Positions 54,382 through 62,733 of a stretch of 64,000 bases of DNA are shown here, in pieces. The position numbers and the translations under genes are program-made. The notes beneath the pieces are model-generated. The model made no database searches. It saw only the letters and a program-made list of their open reading frames with translations, and had not been told where the DNA came from. The stretch's first letter is position 1. Each line of letters starts with the position of its first letter. Source of the DNA: JAUWKC01 sp035527845 (GTDB taxonomy: Bacteria > Planctomycetota > Phycisphaerae > Sedimentisphaerales > Anaerobacaceae); assembly GCA_035527845.1 (NCBI GenBank), contig DATKZT010000062.1, forward strand, positions 1-64,000. Reading direction: 5' to 3'.

Positions 54382-55227
54382 ATGAAATTGGGTATGCACG
54401 TAGATAATTGGCGGCATTTCGACGTCTCTTACGAAGTTCCGTGTCAGTTCGCCAAAGATCATGGTTTGGATTACGTTGAGTTCGGCACGATTGACGGCGA
54501 CTATTTTATCCAGGCTTTGGGGTACAATCCGCATATACCGCTGCATTCCGACCCGCTGAAACTCAAGGACTATTTGGACGGGATGGGATTGAAGGTTTCA
54601 CAGCTCGATGCTGCTTATCCTATGTCATCTCCGGAGGGTCAATTCAGGGGTGTCGGCTATACCATCCGAAGCATCCAGTTCGCCAGGGCGCTGGGCTGTC
54701 CGTGCGTGGACACCACCGACGGCGGCCGCAAACCGCAAGGCTACACCGACGATGAGGTCATGACGCTGATAAAGCAATACTACCGGGTGGTTCTCGAATG
54801 GGCCCAAAGATACGATATCATTATCAACGTCGAGCCCCACGGTCCGTACACCACCAATCCGGATACTATGGAGCAGATATTGAGTCTTTACGATTCACCG
54901 TACCTGAGGATGAACTTTGACACGGGCAATACATTCATTGCCGGTCAGGACCCGGTGAAGTTCCTGAAGCGCTTCCGACATAAGGTCTCGCACCTTCACA
55001 TAAAAGACGTGAGCAAAGAACTGGCCGAAGCGGTACGGGGCGGCCTGACGGGTATCGCCTCGTCGGTGGTGGCAATCGGTGAAGGGGTCAATGCCGAGAA
55101 CATTGCCGGCTGCATAGAATTGCTCAAAGAAACTGAATTCGACGGCGTCTTATCCATCGAGTGCGAGGCCGCGCCTGGCAAAGTGGAGCAGAGCCTCGAA
55201 TGGCTCCGCAAGGAGATTGCCCGGTAG
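54382..55227 (+). CDS. Sugar phosphate isomerase/epimerase (TIM barrel)
   Basis: About 281 residues, cytosolic. Xylose-isomerase-like TIM barrel with DYVEFGTIDGDYFI near the start, then IINVEPHGPYTTN (metal-binding Glu), RMNFDTGNTFI, VSHLHIKDV and VLSIECEAAPG near the end. GGAG lies 12 bases before the ATG at 54382. It is the last gene of the aldo/keto reductase - cytochrome - ThuA set, but is separated by the MITE-like element. Confidence 0.85.
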   Translation: MKLGMHVDNWRHFDVSYEVPCQFAKDHGLDYVEFGTIDGDYFIQALGYNPHIPLHSDPLKLKDYLDGMGLKVSQLDAAYPMSSPEGQFRGVGYTIRSIQFARALGCPCVDTTDGGRKPQGYTDDEVMTLIKQYYRVVLEWAQRYDIIINVEPHGPYTTNPDTMEQILSLYDSPYLRMNFDTGNTFIAGQDPVKFLKRFRHKVSHLHIKDVSKELAEAVRGGLTGIASSVVAIGEGVNAENIAGCIELLKETEFDGVLSIECEAAPGKVEQSLEWLRKEIAR

Positions 55228-55263
55228 AGGGCTGCGTTTCCAAACCGTCCGGAGCAGAAAATC

Positions 55264-55476
55264 TTATTCGATCAGCGCTTTGAGGTAGGCAAGACTTCGG
55301 CTGGCCTGGTCGAAGGTATCACATTCGGCAGAGAGCACGCCGTCGTAGCCGACATTCCTGAGTACCTCGATGACACCGGGCAAATCCACTTCGCCGTCGC
55401 CCGGAGCCACCTTTTCTATGCGCCGGTTTTCTTCGGATTTGCCCTTTTGACAGGCCGTGACCGCTCGTAGATTCAT
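55264..55476 (-). pseudogene. C-terminal remnant of a sugar isomerase/epimerase
   Basis: About 70 residues with EKVAPGDGEVDLPGVIEVLR and NVGYDGVLSAECDTF, which line up with the end of the TIM-barrel protein at 54382-55227 and with this family in general. The N-terminal two thirds of the barrel are missing. The frame is open for some 45 codons further upstream, to about 55606, but without a recognisable TIM motif. It is oriented opposite to the intact isomerase, tail to tail, 36 bases away. Confidence 0.65.
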
Positions 55477-55675
55477 AAGTTTTGTGGCTTGGCGCCAAAT
55501 TATTAAGGGAATATCTTTTGTAACAATCGTTCGAGTCTTTGAAGAAGCGATACAGGATATTCTCGTCTCAATCGGTCGTCTTCAAGATCGACGTGCAAGG
55601 TCCCGCCTTCGGCGTAGCGCAGGACGATGTCGCTTATTATAAGTGGAATGGATGCGTTTTAAGAGGATATGTATC

Positions 55676-56821
55676 TCAGTTTTTGCCGTTCTTTCTCTTC
55701 GGCTGGAGGATGAAAATATGGTATTCGCCGTTTATTCTTTCTCCGCAGCCGAGTATCTGTCCTTTGTTGTTGATATCTACTATGCCAAAGCTCTTCCATT
55801 GAGGATCGGCGGCGAATATGTTATCGAGATCTACACATCCATGCTGTTCGGACCAGATGAAAGGACACGGCCTTGTTTGTCTTCTTTTCTTTAAAAACCA
55901 TTTACCGACAGACCAGGACCATGTTCTTTTTTGATAAGCCCCTATCAATTGTCCATTGTCATTTAATGCAATCCGCCAATCCAAGGATATGTTATCTATT
56001 TTTTTAATAGGCCGCACACTGTTTTTTTCATCCCATATAACCATATAACAGTTTCCTTTGGAATCAGATGAATGCCCCAAAACCTGGCTTCTATTATTTA
56101 CAGCAAATGCAGCACTTGTTTTTCCGCCGAGAGTTCCAAGGTCGGTCATACCGTTGACGTCGTCCCATATAAATGCGCGTCTATAACCTTCATCGGTTTC
56201 AGAGCATCCTGCGACTTGCCCTTTATCATTTATTGAATATGCCACACTTTGTTTTCCACCGAGTGTTCCGAGCAGTGTGAAGCCTTTTTCTTTGTCCCAA
56301 ATAAATGCCTCACACAGAGATGGATCGGGTTTTTCGATAGTACCGACTATCCTGCCTTTATTGTTTATTTCGATGTTAGCGAGACCTGTAATTGTTCCAC
56401 CTTCGCTGATGATATCAGTCGTTCCGCTTTCAGGATCCCAGATGAAAAGACGACACGCAGGGAGTACGGGACTTATTTCGTCACTCCCGACTACCTGAGC
56501 TCTGTTGTTGATATCCAACGCCTGGAGACCACTGCAGCGCTTATCGATTTCATTGAAACCATTGACATCATCGTAAACGAATGCACGGCTCCCGCCGTAT
56601 AACAAGCCGTTTACAGGGGTAAAGTGTCCCACTATCTGCCCGTGATCGTTTATCGCGTCTGGTTCTATATGGTCGCGTCCGAAGTTGCCGAGGTCGATGA
56701 TGCCGTATTGGGGCGGTTTATGTAATAAAAAGGATAAGGCCGACCACAGAATCATCGCTGCAGCAGCGATCGGCATCAGGATATATATCCTGGATTTCCC
56801 ATTTACAGTCTCACAAAACAT
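55676..56821 (-). CDS. Membrane-anchored HAF-repeat protein
   Basis: About 381 residues. One N-terminal span (IYILMPIAAAAMILWSALSFLL) and then about seven HAF repeats, each with a phrase like AFIWDKEKGFTLLGTLGGK, then SINDKGQVAGCS. These form a propeller-like surface domain of unknown role. The start at 56821 has GGAG 6 bases upstream; starts at 56854 and 56833 lack one. The repeats are of the same type as in the secreted protease at 29139, but there is no protease or dockerin-like part. Confidence 0.82.
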   Translation of the reverse strand: MFCETVNGKSRIYILMPIAAAAMILWSALSFLLHKPPQYGIIDLGNFGRDHIEPDAINDHGQIVGHFTPVNGLLYGGSRAFVYDDVNGFNEIDKRCSGLQALDINNRAQVVGSDEISPVLPACRLFIWDPESGTTDIISEGGTITGLANIEINNKGRIVGTIEKPDPSLCEAFIWDKEKGFTLLGTLGGKQSVAYSINDKGQVAGCSETDEGYRRAFIWDDVNGMTDLGTLGGKTSAAFAVNNRSQVLGHSSDSKGNCYMVIWDEKNSVRPIKKIDNISLDWRIALNDNGQLIGAYQKRTWSWSVGKWFLKKRRQTRPCPFIWSEQHGCVDLDNIFAADPQWKSFGIVDINNKGQILGCGERINGEYHIFILQPKRKNGKN

Positions 56822-56994
56822 AATTTTCTCCATTCGCGTCCAATGATTCGACAATAACTTGCGTGAACTGTCAAGGATTTCCTTTTCCGAGGCCGGCGAA
56901 TGGTAAAAGAGAGCATTTGTGGGCTTGAGATTCTTCGCTGCGCGCTCAGAAGGACAACGACTCTCCGGTCTATGCGGCTTGTTCGTACAGGCTC

Positions 56995-57474
56995 TCAGTC
57001 GGGTTTTGTGAGGATGACCGGCGTTTTATGCAGCTCGGGCTTTTCGGTGCGCCAGTTCATATCCATGCTGTGGCTTCCTTCGTTGAAATCGAACTTGACC
57101 TCCATGTCGGTGAGGGCGGTGACGATATAGACGTCGCGGGTGACCTGCCTGCCATCGGGCCAGACCGCCCTGAAACGGTGCGGTCCCACCGGCAGCATGA
57201 TCTCGTCTTTGCCCTCCACATACTCACCGCCGTCGATATGAAGCTGCGCCCCGGGCGGGCTCACTTTCACCGCCGCGAGCCCTATATCCTTGTACTCCTG
57301 CACGATCTTGTGAATCAGGTCCACTTGCGGCTGCATCATTTTCATCACTTCCTCCGTCCGCTTTATGGCCTTCTTTTTTTCCCTCTCCACTTCCGACCGC
57401 GACGGCCGGCCGGAATTGCAGCCGGCATTGAGGCACCACACCAGACAAAGCAGCATCAACAAATTCTTTTTCAT
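56995..57474 (-). CDS. PEGA-like domain lipoprotein
   Basis: About 159 residues. Lipoprotein signal ending in LNAGC. A charged helical spacer (RSEVEREKKKAIKRTEEVMK) leads into a short beta domain with VKVSPPGAQLHIDGGEYVEG and LPVGPHRFRAVWPDGR, the PEGA pattern. PEGA domains are surface modules in envelope proteins. GGGAGG lies 5 bases before the ATG at 57474; a longer start lacks the signal context. Confidence 0.78.
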   Translation of the reverse strand: MKKNLLMLLCLVWCLNAGCNSGRPSRSEVEREKKKAIKRTEEVMKMMQPQVDLIHKIVQEYKDIGLAAVKVSPPGAQLHIDGGEYVEGKDEIMLPVGPHRFRAVWPDGRQVTRDVYIVTALTDMEVKFDFNEGSHSMDMNWRTEKPELHKTPVILTKPD

Positions 57475-57711
57475 TGCAGCCTCCCTGTTTCCAAAATTGC
57501 GAGTTACATTTTCTGCCATTTCCGATTCAAACCATTCGAAGACACAATTCTCTCCGTACGACCTCAGGAATTCTACAAGAAACCACTTGGACTATCAAGG
57601 ATTTCATGGAACATGGATTTGTCCTCCGAAGCATTGTTAATAGACTATTTGTTGGTTGGTCATGTGCCGGCGTTCAAGACTTGGAGGCGACCTGGTTGTT
57701 TAGCCGGCCCG

Positions 57712-57969
57712 CTAAACGTGTTGCTCCCCTGACGTTTTTGAGAGTCGATGGCATACAAGGAACAGAAAGCCTGCCGCCAAGGGAGGCAGAACGAAGACGA
57801 AGTTGAAGGGCAGTGCGGAAGGTGTGAAAAATTCCCCGATAGTGACGTGTAGATGAGGGACCCCCACCAGAAAGCAAGTAATCAGCAGCACGCCATCCAG
57901 CAGCAGCACACCTCCTGCGAATGCTTCCTTTGCCCACACGCTCGCGATTATAGCGGCGCCCATAAACAT
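57712..57969 (-). CDS. Small membrane protein, possible extension of the LamG gene
   Basis: About 85 residues, very hydrophobic, with three probable membrane spans (AGGVLLLDGVLLITCFLV and two more). No ribosome binding site is seen. The frame is the same as that of the LamG gene just upstream and is separated from it by one TAG (57997-57999) and nine codons. Either a real small membrane protein or the C-terminal part of the LamG protein interrupted by a stop. The overlapping frame 57674-58105 in another phase is considered a shadow. Confidence 0.4.
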   Translation of the reverse strand: MFMGAAIIASVWAKEAFAGGVLLLDGVLLITCFLVGVPHLHVTIGEFFTPSALPFNFVFVLPPLAAGFLFLVCHRLSKTSGEQHV

Positions 57970-57996
57970 CAGAAGGGCTATGAGCAGGATTACGAC

Positions 57997-58779
57997 CTAA
58001 TGAGCTTTTTGATAGAGCTGCCGGACTTCTTCGGCCGATAAGGCGCGGTCGTAAATGCGCACATCGTCGATCGAGCCGTCGACCGTCTGCCTTCCTGCGC
58101 TCCAACCGCCAATCTCCAAATTGGCGCCATCTATTACCTGGCAGGTGTCTAACTCCATGGAATTCTCAAGATATCCATTAACATAAAGATAAGCCCTGGG
58201 ACAATCTCTGACGGCGACGATGTGCACCCATTGGTCACTATCGTGAGGAGTCCGTGAACGGAGGCGTGCCACTGTTCCGTCATCCATGACGAAATTGATT
58301 TTCCCACCATTAATTTCATCTCTTCCATACAGTCCAAACCAGTGGTCCGCATAAGTATGAATCAGTTCAACAATAGTGCTGCTATCTCTATATTTTGCCC
58401 ACAGTACCAAACTGAATTTGGTGACAGAAAACGCGGGCGAGTCGGGAATTGATACGTAGTCATCCACGCCGTCGAAATGCAGTGCACCGTCGAGCATCCC
58501 TTTGGTGTGTTCCGCTCCATGAACTGTTCCGTGGTGGCCGCCTGCCGAATCGTACGCTATCGAACCCTCGGTCTCGTCGAACTTCCACCATGCGATGAGG
58601 CCCCGGACCGGTCCGGATGCGGGCCTCCGGCTGTAATAGCTGCTTAGCGCCGGGGAAGCGGGCGGCTGTCGAACCGGCATATCGACGGCACCAAACCAGT
58701 ATGCAGCCAGACCGGCAAGCCCAAGAAGAAGCAGACCCGCAAAGATTGCACAGAATCCCAGGAGTTTCCCCCTTTCCAT
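57997..58779 (-). CDS. LamG (concanavalin-like) surface protein
   Basis: About 260 residues. One N-terminal membrane span (FCAIFAGLLLLGLAGLAAYWFG) and a single LamG domain with GLIAWWKFDETEGSIAYDSA at the start, then LDGALHFDGVDDYVSIP, WVHIVAVRD and GSIDDVRIYDRALSAEEV at the end. Such domains bind glycans or proteins. ATG at 58779 follows AAAGGT; ATGs at 58827 and 58821 are alternatives. Same frame as the hydrophobic ORF downstream. Confidence 0.78.
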   Translation of the reverse strand: MERGKLLGFCAIFAGLLLLGLAGLAAYWFGAVDMPVRQPPASPALSSYYSRRPASGPVRGLIAWWKFDETEGSIAYDSAGGHHGTVHGAEHTKGMLDGALHFDGVDDYVSIPDSPAFSVTKFSLVLWAKYRDSSTIVELIHTYADHWFGLYGRDEINGGKINFVMDDGTVARLRSRTPHDSDQWVHIVAVRDCPRAYLYVNGYLENSMELDTCQVIDGANLEIGGWSAGRQTVDGSIDDVRIYDRALSAEEVRQLYQKAH

Positions 58780-59178
58780 GGCCGCATACCTTTCAAGAGT
58801 CTGGGTGTCTCGCCTTATCATATGCATGAGCGTACATTACTGCCTCTCGATACGCAATATATTTGACCTGACATTTCCCTATCACCTAATACCTGGTACT
58901 CCTGCACACCACGGCCTCTATAATAGCACAATATCCGGTTCGATTTCAATACTTCAGACCGTCAACTCGTCCAACATTCCTGTCAGAAAGGCCCCCAATA
59001 TACCAATTCGCTGAAAATCCAACGTTTTCGCACTTTTTTGACGCACCCTGACCGGTCTTCGCACTCGACAATTGGTTTGTCTGCTTTGATATATTCGAAA
59101 CCAGCTTGCCCGCTCTGGACAAACTCTTTTGCCATAAATCGGGATCAAATGCGCCACTTCTATATACCAAACCCGGGT
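58780..59178. other. Intergenic region, 399 bases
   Basis: Between the LamG gene and the Gfo/Idh gene on the same strand. I see no coding pattern and no convincing promoter boxes. Confidence 0.35.
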
Positions 59179-60513
59179 CTATAAATGGTAGGGATGGCGT
59201 TGTGGTCTGCTGAGCATACGGTTGGCCTGCTCATCGCCAATGACCTGCTGCTTGTCGGCGTCCCAGTTGAGTTTGCGGCCGAGCAGGTATGAGAGGTTGC
59301 CTAAGATGCACATGGTGGCTGCCCCGTGGCCGGCCTCGACGTCCATGCAGGGCTTTTTGCCCGTCCTAATGGCGGCGAACCAGTCGGCCTTATGGTTCAT
59401 GTTGTAGTCTTCGTATTTATCCATACGATAGACTTGCGTGCCGCCGGCGGGCACTTCGAAATTGCGGGCCTTTTCCGCGGCTTCGTAACGGGTGCCGTCG
59501 CGGTCAACGATTAGCTTGTCACTATCGCCCCAGAAGACCAGGCCGAAGTCCTCGTTCTTGTCGGGGTAATTGGTATGTCGCTCGCCCGGCTGGGCCCATA
59601 CTACCTGCCAATCGGGATTCCTGAACGTATAGACCACTTCCATCTCGGGCGGACAATCCCATCTGCCTTTGGTCGTCGCGGTGCCTTTTGCCTCAACGCT
59701 CACAGGCGATTGGTGGTCGGCATCCATACACCAGCGTATCAGACTGAACACGTGGGCGCCGCGGTCGCGGATCTGGCCGCCGCCGGATTCCATTATCCAC
59801 CGGAAGACGGCGTGACAGTAGGCGCTGTTGTATGGGCGCCAGGGGAGCGGCCCCAGCCACATGTCCCAGTCGAGCTCAGGCGGCGGGGCCGAATCGGGGT
59901 CGGTGCCGCCGGTGGGATTGAGACGATGCCAGCACGTTACTTTGTGGACCTTGCCCAGCATCCCATTGCGGATATATTTACAGGCGTCGTGCGCCGGCTT
60001 GGCCGAGCGCGACTGGGAGCCGACCTGCACGACGCGTTTGTATCTCTTTACCGCGGCGACCATAGCTTTGCCTTCTTCGATGGTCACCGAGGTCGGCTTT
60101 TCGACGAACACGTGTTTGCCGGCTTCGCATGCATGAACGCACTGCAGGGCATGCCAGTGGTCGGGCGTGGCAATCAGCACCGCATCGATGTCCTTGCGCT
60201 GCAGGACGTATCGGTAGTCACGGTACGGCTCCACTCCGGGACCGGCTGATTCGACGGCCTTTGCCAGCCGCTTCTCATCGACATCGCACACGGCGGCAAT
60301 GTTCACCACGCCGGCCTCGCGGAACCTGGTCATGTTCTTCAGATGCCCTGATCCCATTCCGCCGACGCCAATCATGCCGATTGTCAGCCGTTCGTTTGCT
60401 CCGGTCCGGGTCGCGGCGGGCAATACGCCGGATGGAACGAGATAGGGAATGCTTATGGCCGCACCGGCCCCGGCGAGGAACCTGCGCCTGCTAAATCGAT
60501 TCGGCTGTCTCAT
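59179..60513 (-). CDS. Exported Gfo/Idh/MocA oxidoreductase with Tat signal
   Basis: About 444 residues. A twin-arginine signal FSRRRFLAGAGAAISIPYLV precedes a Rossmann domain (IGMIGVGGMGSGH), with the family mark VEKPTSVT around residue 140 and HWHALQCVHACEAGKH before it. The C-terminal domain has DRGAHVFSLIRW and ends in LLGRKLNWDADK. Periplasmic members like this carry tightly bound NADP, as in glucose-fructose oxidoreductase, and are abundant in planctomycetes. It is transcribed alone. Confidence 0.9.
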   Translation of the reverse strand: MRQPNRFSRRRFLAGAGAAISIPYLVPSGVLPAATRTGANERLTIGMIGVGGMGSGHLKNMTRFREAGVVNIAAVCDVDEKRLAKAVESAGPGVEPYRDYRYVLQRKDIDAVLIATPDHWHALQCVHACEAGKHVFVEKPTSVTIEEGKAMVAAVKRYKRVVQVGSQSRSAKPAHDACKYIRNGMLGKVHKVTCWHRLNPTGGTDPDSAPPPELDWDMWLGPLPWRPYNSAYCHAVFRWIMESGGGQIRDRGAHVFSLIRWCMDADHQSPVSVEAKGTATTKGRWDCPPEMEVVYTFRNPDWQVVWAQPGERHTNYPDKNEDFGLVFWGDSDKLIVDRDGTRYEAAEKARNFEVPAGGTQVYRMDKYEDYNMNHKADWFAAIRTGKKPCMDVEAGHGAATMCILGNLSYLLGRKLNWDADKQQVIGDEQANRMLSRPQRHPYHL

Positions 60514-60830
60514 AAGTCACCAACCTCACTGCATTGGCCACAGCACGACTGCAAACACGCCTGAAAGTCTTTACCGAATCTTGCGGCATCAGCGACAGAA
60601 AGCTTCAATCTCAATTGAGCGACATTTTAACTTCGCAGTCGATTCAGTCAAGAAGTGAATTATCCCGCCATTTTCCCTGGGCAAGTTTCTTGAAAGGATG
60701 CCGTTTGCACTGCGGCTTGGAAAGGTGTTTGAACAGAAGCAACTCTCGTTGGTATAATGATTCTTCGTGAGGCTCAAAGGTTATCGGCCATAGTTGACAA
60801 TCAGGGACCCCCTTATTTCAGGAGCCGAGG
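60514..60830. other. Divergent intergenic region, 317 bases
   Basis: Lies between the Tat Gfo/Idh gene and the isochorismatase-ThuA gene; apart from the promoter at 60729-60758 I see nothing. Confidence 0.4.
60729..60758 (+). promoter_or_regulatory. Sigma-70-like promoter (TTGAAC-18-TATAAT)
   Basis: A perfect -10 box 72 bases upstream of the isochorismatase-ThuA fusion gene. Confidence 0.55.
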
Positions 60831-62411
60831 ATGCTAAGAACCGCAGTCACGACTATGTTGGTTTTTGTGTTCGTAAGCGCATTAACAATTGTCCTCGCCG
60901 CTGAAGGTAAAGTCGCAAATGATGGCTTTGAACTGAATTTGCAGCGGCGTGAGCCTGCGGACGGCGCGCTTATTATAGAGAAGAAACAGATTCATCCAGC
61001 CAAAACGGCGATAGTGGTTATCGATATGTGGGACCGGCACTGGTGCAGGACCTACACGGCGCGTGTAGCCAACATGGTGCCGCGCATGAACCGAACGCTC
61101 GAGGCGGCGCGCAGGTTGGGTATCCAGGTGGTTTTTGCACCGTCGGACGTGGTTGATTTCTACAAAGACTTTGCGCAGCGAAAGTCAATGCAGGCTATTG
61201 CGGATTATGCGCCGCCCGCAAAGGTTGCCTTCAATCCGCCGTCGGAGCCAAAGGGGAAAGACTGCTGTGAATGTGGGCCGGCGCAGCCGTGCAAGACGAA
61301 TTCCTTCGGGCGATGGAGCCGCCAGCACCCCGACCTTAAAATCGCCGAAAGCGACCTTATCGGCGACTGCAACAACGAACGCGAGCTGCTGAACTTCTGT
61401 CGGCATCGAGGCATTGACACGTTGATTTACATGGGCGTCGCCAGCAACATGTGCGTGCTGCACAGAAAATTCGGCATGCTTAACATGGGCGGGTACGGCT
61501 TCAACATTATGTTTGTGTCTGATATGGTACAGGCGATTACGGCCAACGGTCTGGACCCGGCTACCAAAACGCCGGACTGGAACTTCACCCCCGCCAAAGG
61601 CAGCGCCCTTATTCAGCGATACCTCGAAAAGCACATCGCGCCATCGTTCGAAAGCAGGCAGTTAATCGGCGCTGCGGGCCTGAATCCCTTTGCTCACGAC
61701 AAACGTCCCCACATAGTGTTTGTTATCGCCGAGCAGGAATACAAGTCGAATGAAACGCTGCCGGCCTTTGCGAAGGCACACCTCGAAAAGGACTTCCGTT
61801 GTACATTCCTGTTTGCCAGGGCCGATGCAGGCGAAGGCCGCAATGACGTGCCGGGGTTGGAATCGCTGTACGATGCAGATTTGCTCGTACTAAGCATGCG
61901 GCGTCGGGCTCTGCCGGTGACGCAGATGGACCACCTCGAGCGCTACATTCGCTCGGGAAAACCCTTTGTGGGCATTCGCGTCAGCGTGGTGCCATTTCAG
62001 GTGAAGCCTGAAGACCGGCCGGACGGTCACGTAATCTGGCGCGATTTTGACCGCCAGGTCCTTGGCTGCCAATACGCAGGGTACGATAAACGCTCACGCC
62101 AGACGGGCTGCGATGTCTGGATTGCCAAAGAAGCCGGGAGGCATCCGATTCTGCATGGCATAGACCCGAATGGATTCCACAGCCCAAGCTGGATTTATAA
62201 GCTGAACCCATTGGCCGAAGGCACAACGCTGCTGATGGAGGGGCGCTGGTCCGGCAATGAACCTGTAGAACCGGTGGCCTTCACCAACACCTTCTCAGGC
62301 ACCCGCGCGTTCTTCACGTCCCTCGGCCATCCTGATGACTTCCGGAATGAATCGTTCTGTAAGCTTTTGGTTAATGGCGTGCACTGGGCGCTGGAGATGC
62401 CAGTACCATAA
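60831..62411 (+). CDS. Secreted isochorismatase-like domain fused to a ThuA-like domain
   Basis: About 526 residues with a signal peptide (LVFVFVSALTIVLAA). Residues about 55-270 form a cysteine-hydrolase (isochorismatase/nicotinamidase-like) domain: AIVVIDMWDRHWC with the catalytic Asp, and IYMGVASNMCVLHR with the nucleophile Cys. Extra Cys in DCCECGPAQPC may bind a metal. Residues about 285-525 form a ThuA-like domain (IVFVIAEQEYKSNETLP, FVGIRVSVVPF, AYDKRS-type turn, then FTNTFSGTRAFFTSLGHPDD). CAGGAG lies upstream of the ATG. The substrate is unknown; the pairing hints at cleavage of an amide or ester followed by sugar binding. Confidence 0.85.
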   Translation: MLRTAVTTMLVFVFVSALTIVLAAEGKVANDGFELNLQRREPADGALIIEKKQIHPAKTAIVVIDMWDRHWCRTYTARVANMVPRMNRTLEAARRLGIQVVFAPSDVVDFYKDFAQRKSMQAIADYAPPAKVAFNPPSEPKGKDCCECGPAQPCKTNSFGRWSRQHPDLKIAESDLIGDCNNERELLNFCRHRGIDTLIYMGVASNMCVLHRKFGMLNMGGYGFNIMFVSDMVQAITANGLDPATKTPDWNFTPAKGSALIQRYLEKHIAPSFESRQLIGAAGLNPFAHDKRPHIVFVIAEQEYKSNETLPAFAKAHLEKDFRCTFLFARADAGEGRNDVPGLESLYDADLLVLSMRRRALPVTQMDHLERYIRSGKPFVGIRVSVVPFQVKPEDRPDGHVIWRDFDRQVLGCQYAGYDKRSRQTGCDVWIAKEAGRHPILHGIDPNGFHSPSWIYKLNPLAEGTTLLMEGRWSGNEPVEPVAFTNTFSGTRAFFTSLGHPDDFRNESFCKLLVNGVHWALEMPVP

Positions 62412-62571
62412 CGGCCACAGTCTCCCAGGAAGCCTCGCGCCGCAATCCATAGCTTCGCGGCAGAAGCGAACATGTCACCGGTTGTGCAAATAATGTGACA
62501 AGACAAGAACTGAAGAATATGTCCACCTTAAGAACTCCTGCGGGATGGGCAGGACATCATGGTGATGAAAC

Positions 62572-62733
62572 ATGAGACTAACCGAGAAGGACAAGACGTT
62601 TTTGGAGAACAATAAGAAGCTGATGGAATCTAAAGATCTGTGGGTAGAGCTGGAGTCTGGCAGGCCAGGCTATATGGTTCTTGAGTGGACGTATGCCCCG
62701 CCATGCCGTTCATGCTATTTCGCGTCAGCCTGA
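62572..62733 (+). pseudogene. N-terminal remnant of a small planctomycete protein
   Basis: A 53-codon frame starting MRLTEKDKTFLENNKKLMES, which looks like the N-terminus of a small conserved protein (from memory of planctomycete sequences with ESKDLWVEL near the start). It ends soon after in unrelated residues. It overlaps the 3' end of mtaB on the other strand by about 104 bases, so it probably reflects a rearrangement. Confidence 0.4.

Noticed and set aside
57674..58105. 143-residue minus-strand frame overlapping the small membrane ORF
   Set aside because: Arg/Ser-rich and without motifs; the other frame has a clear membrane-protein pattern.
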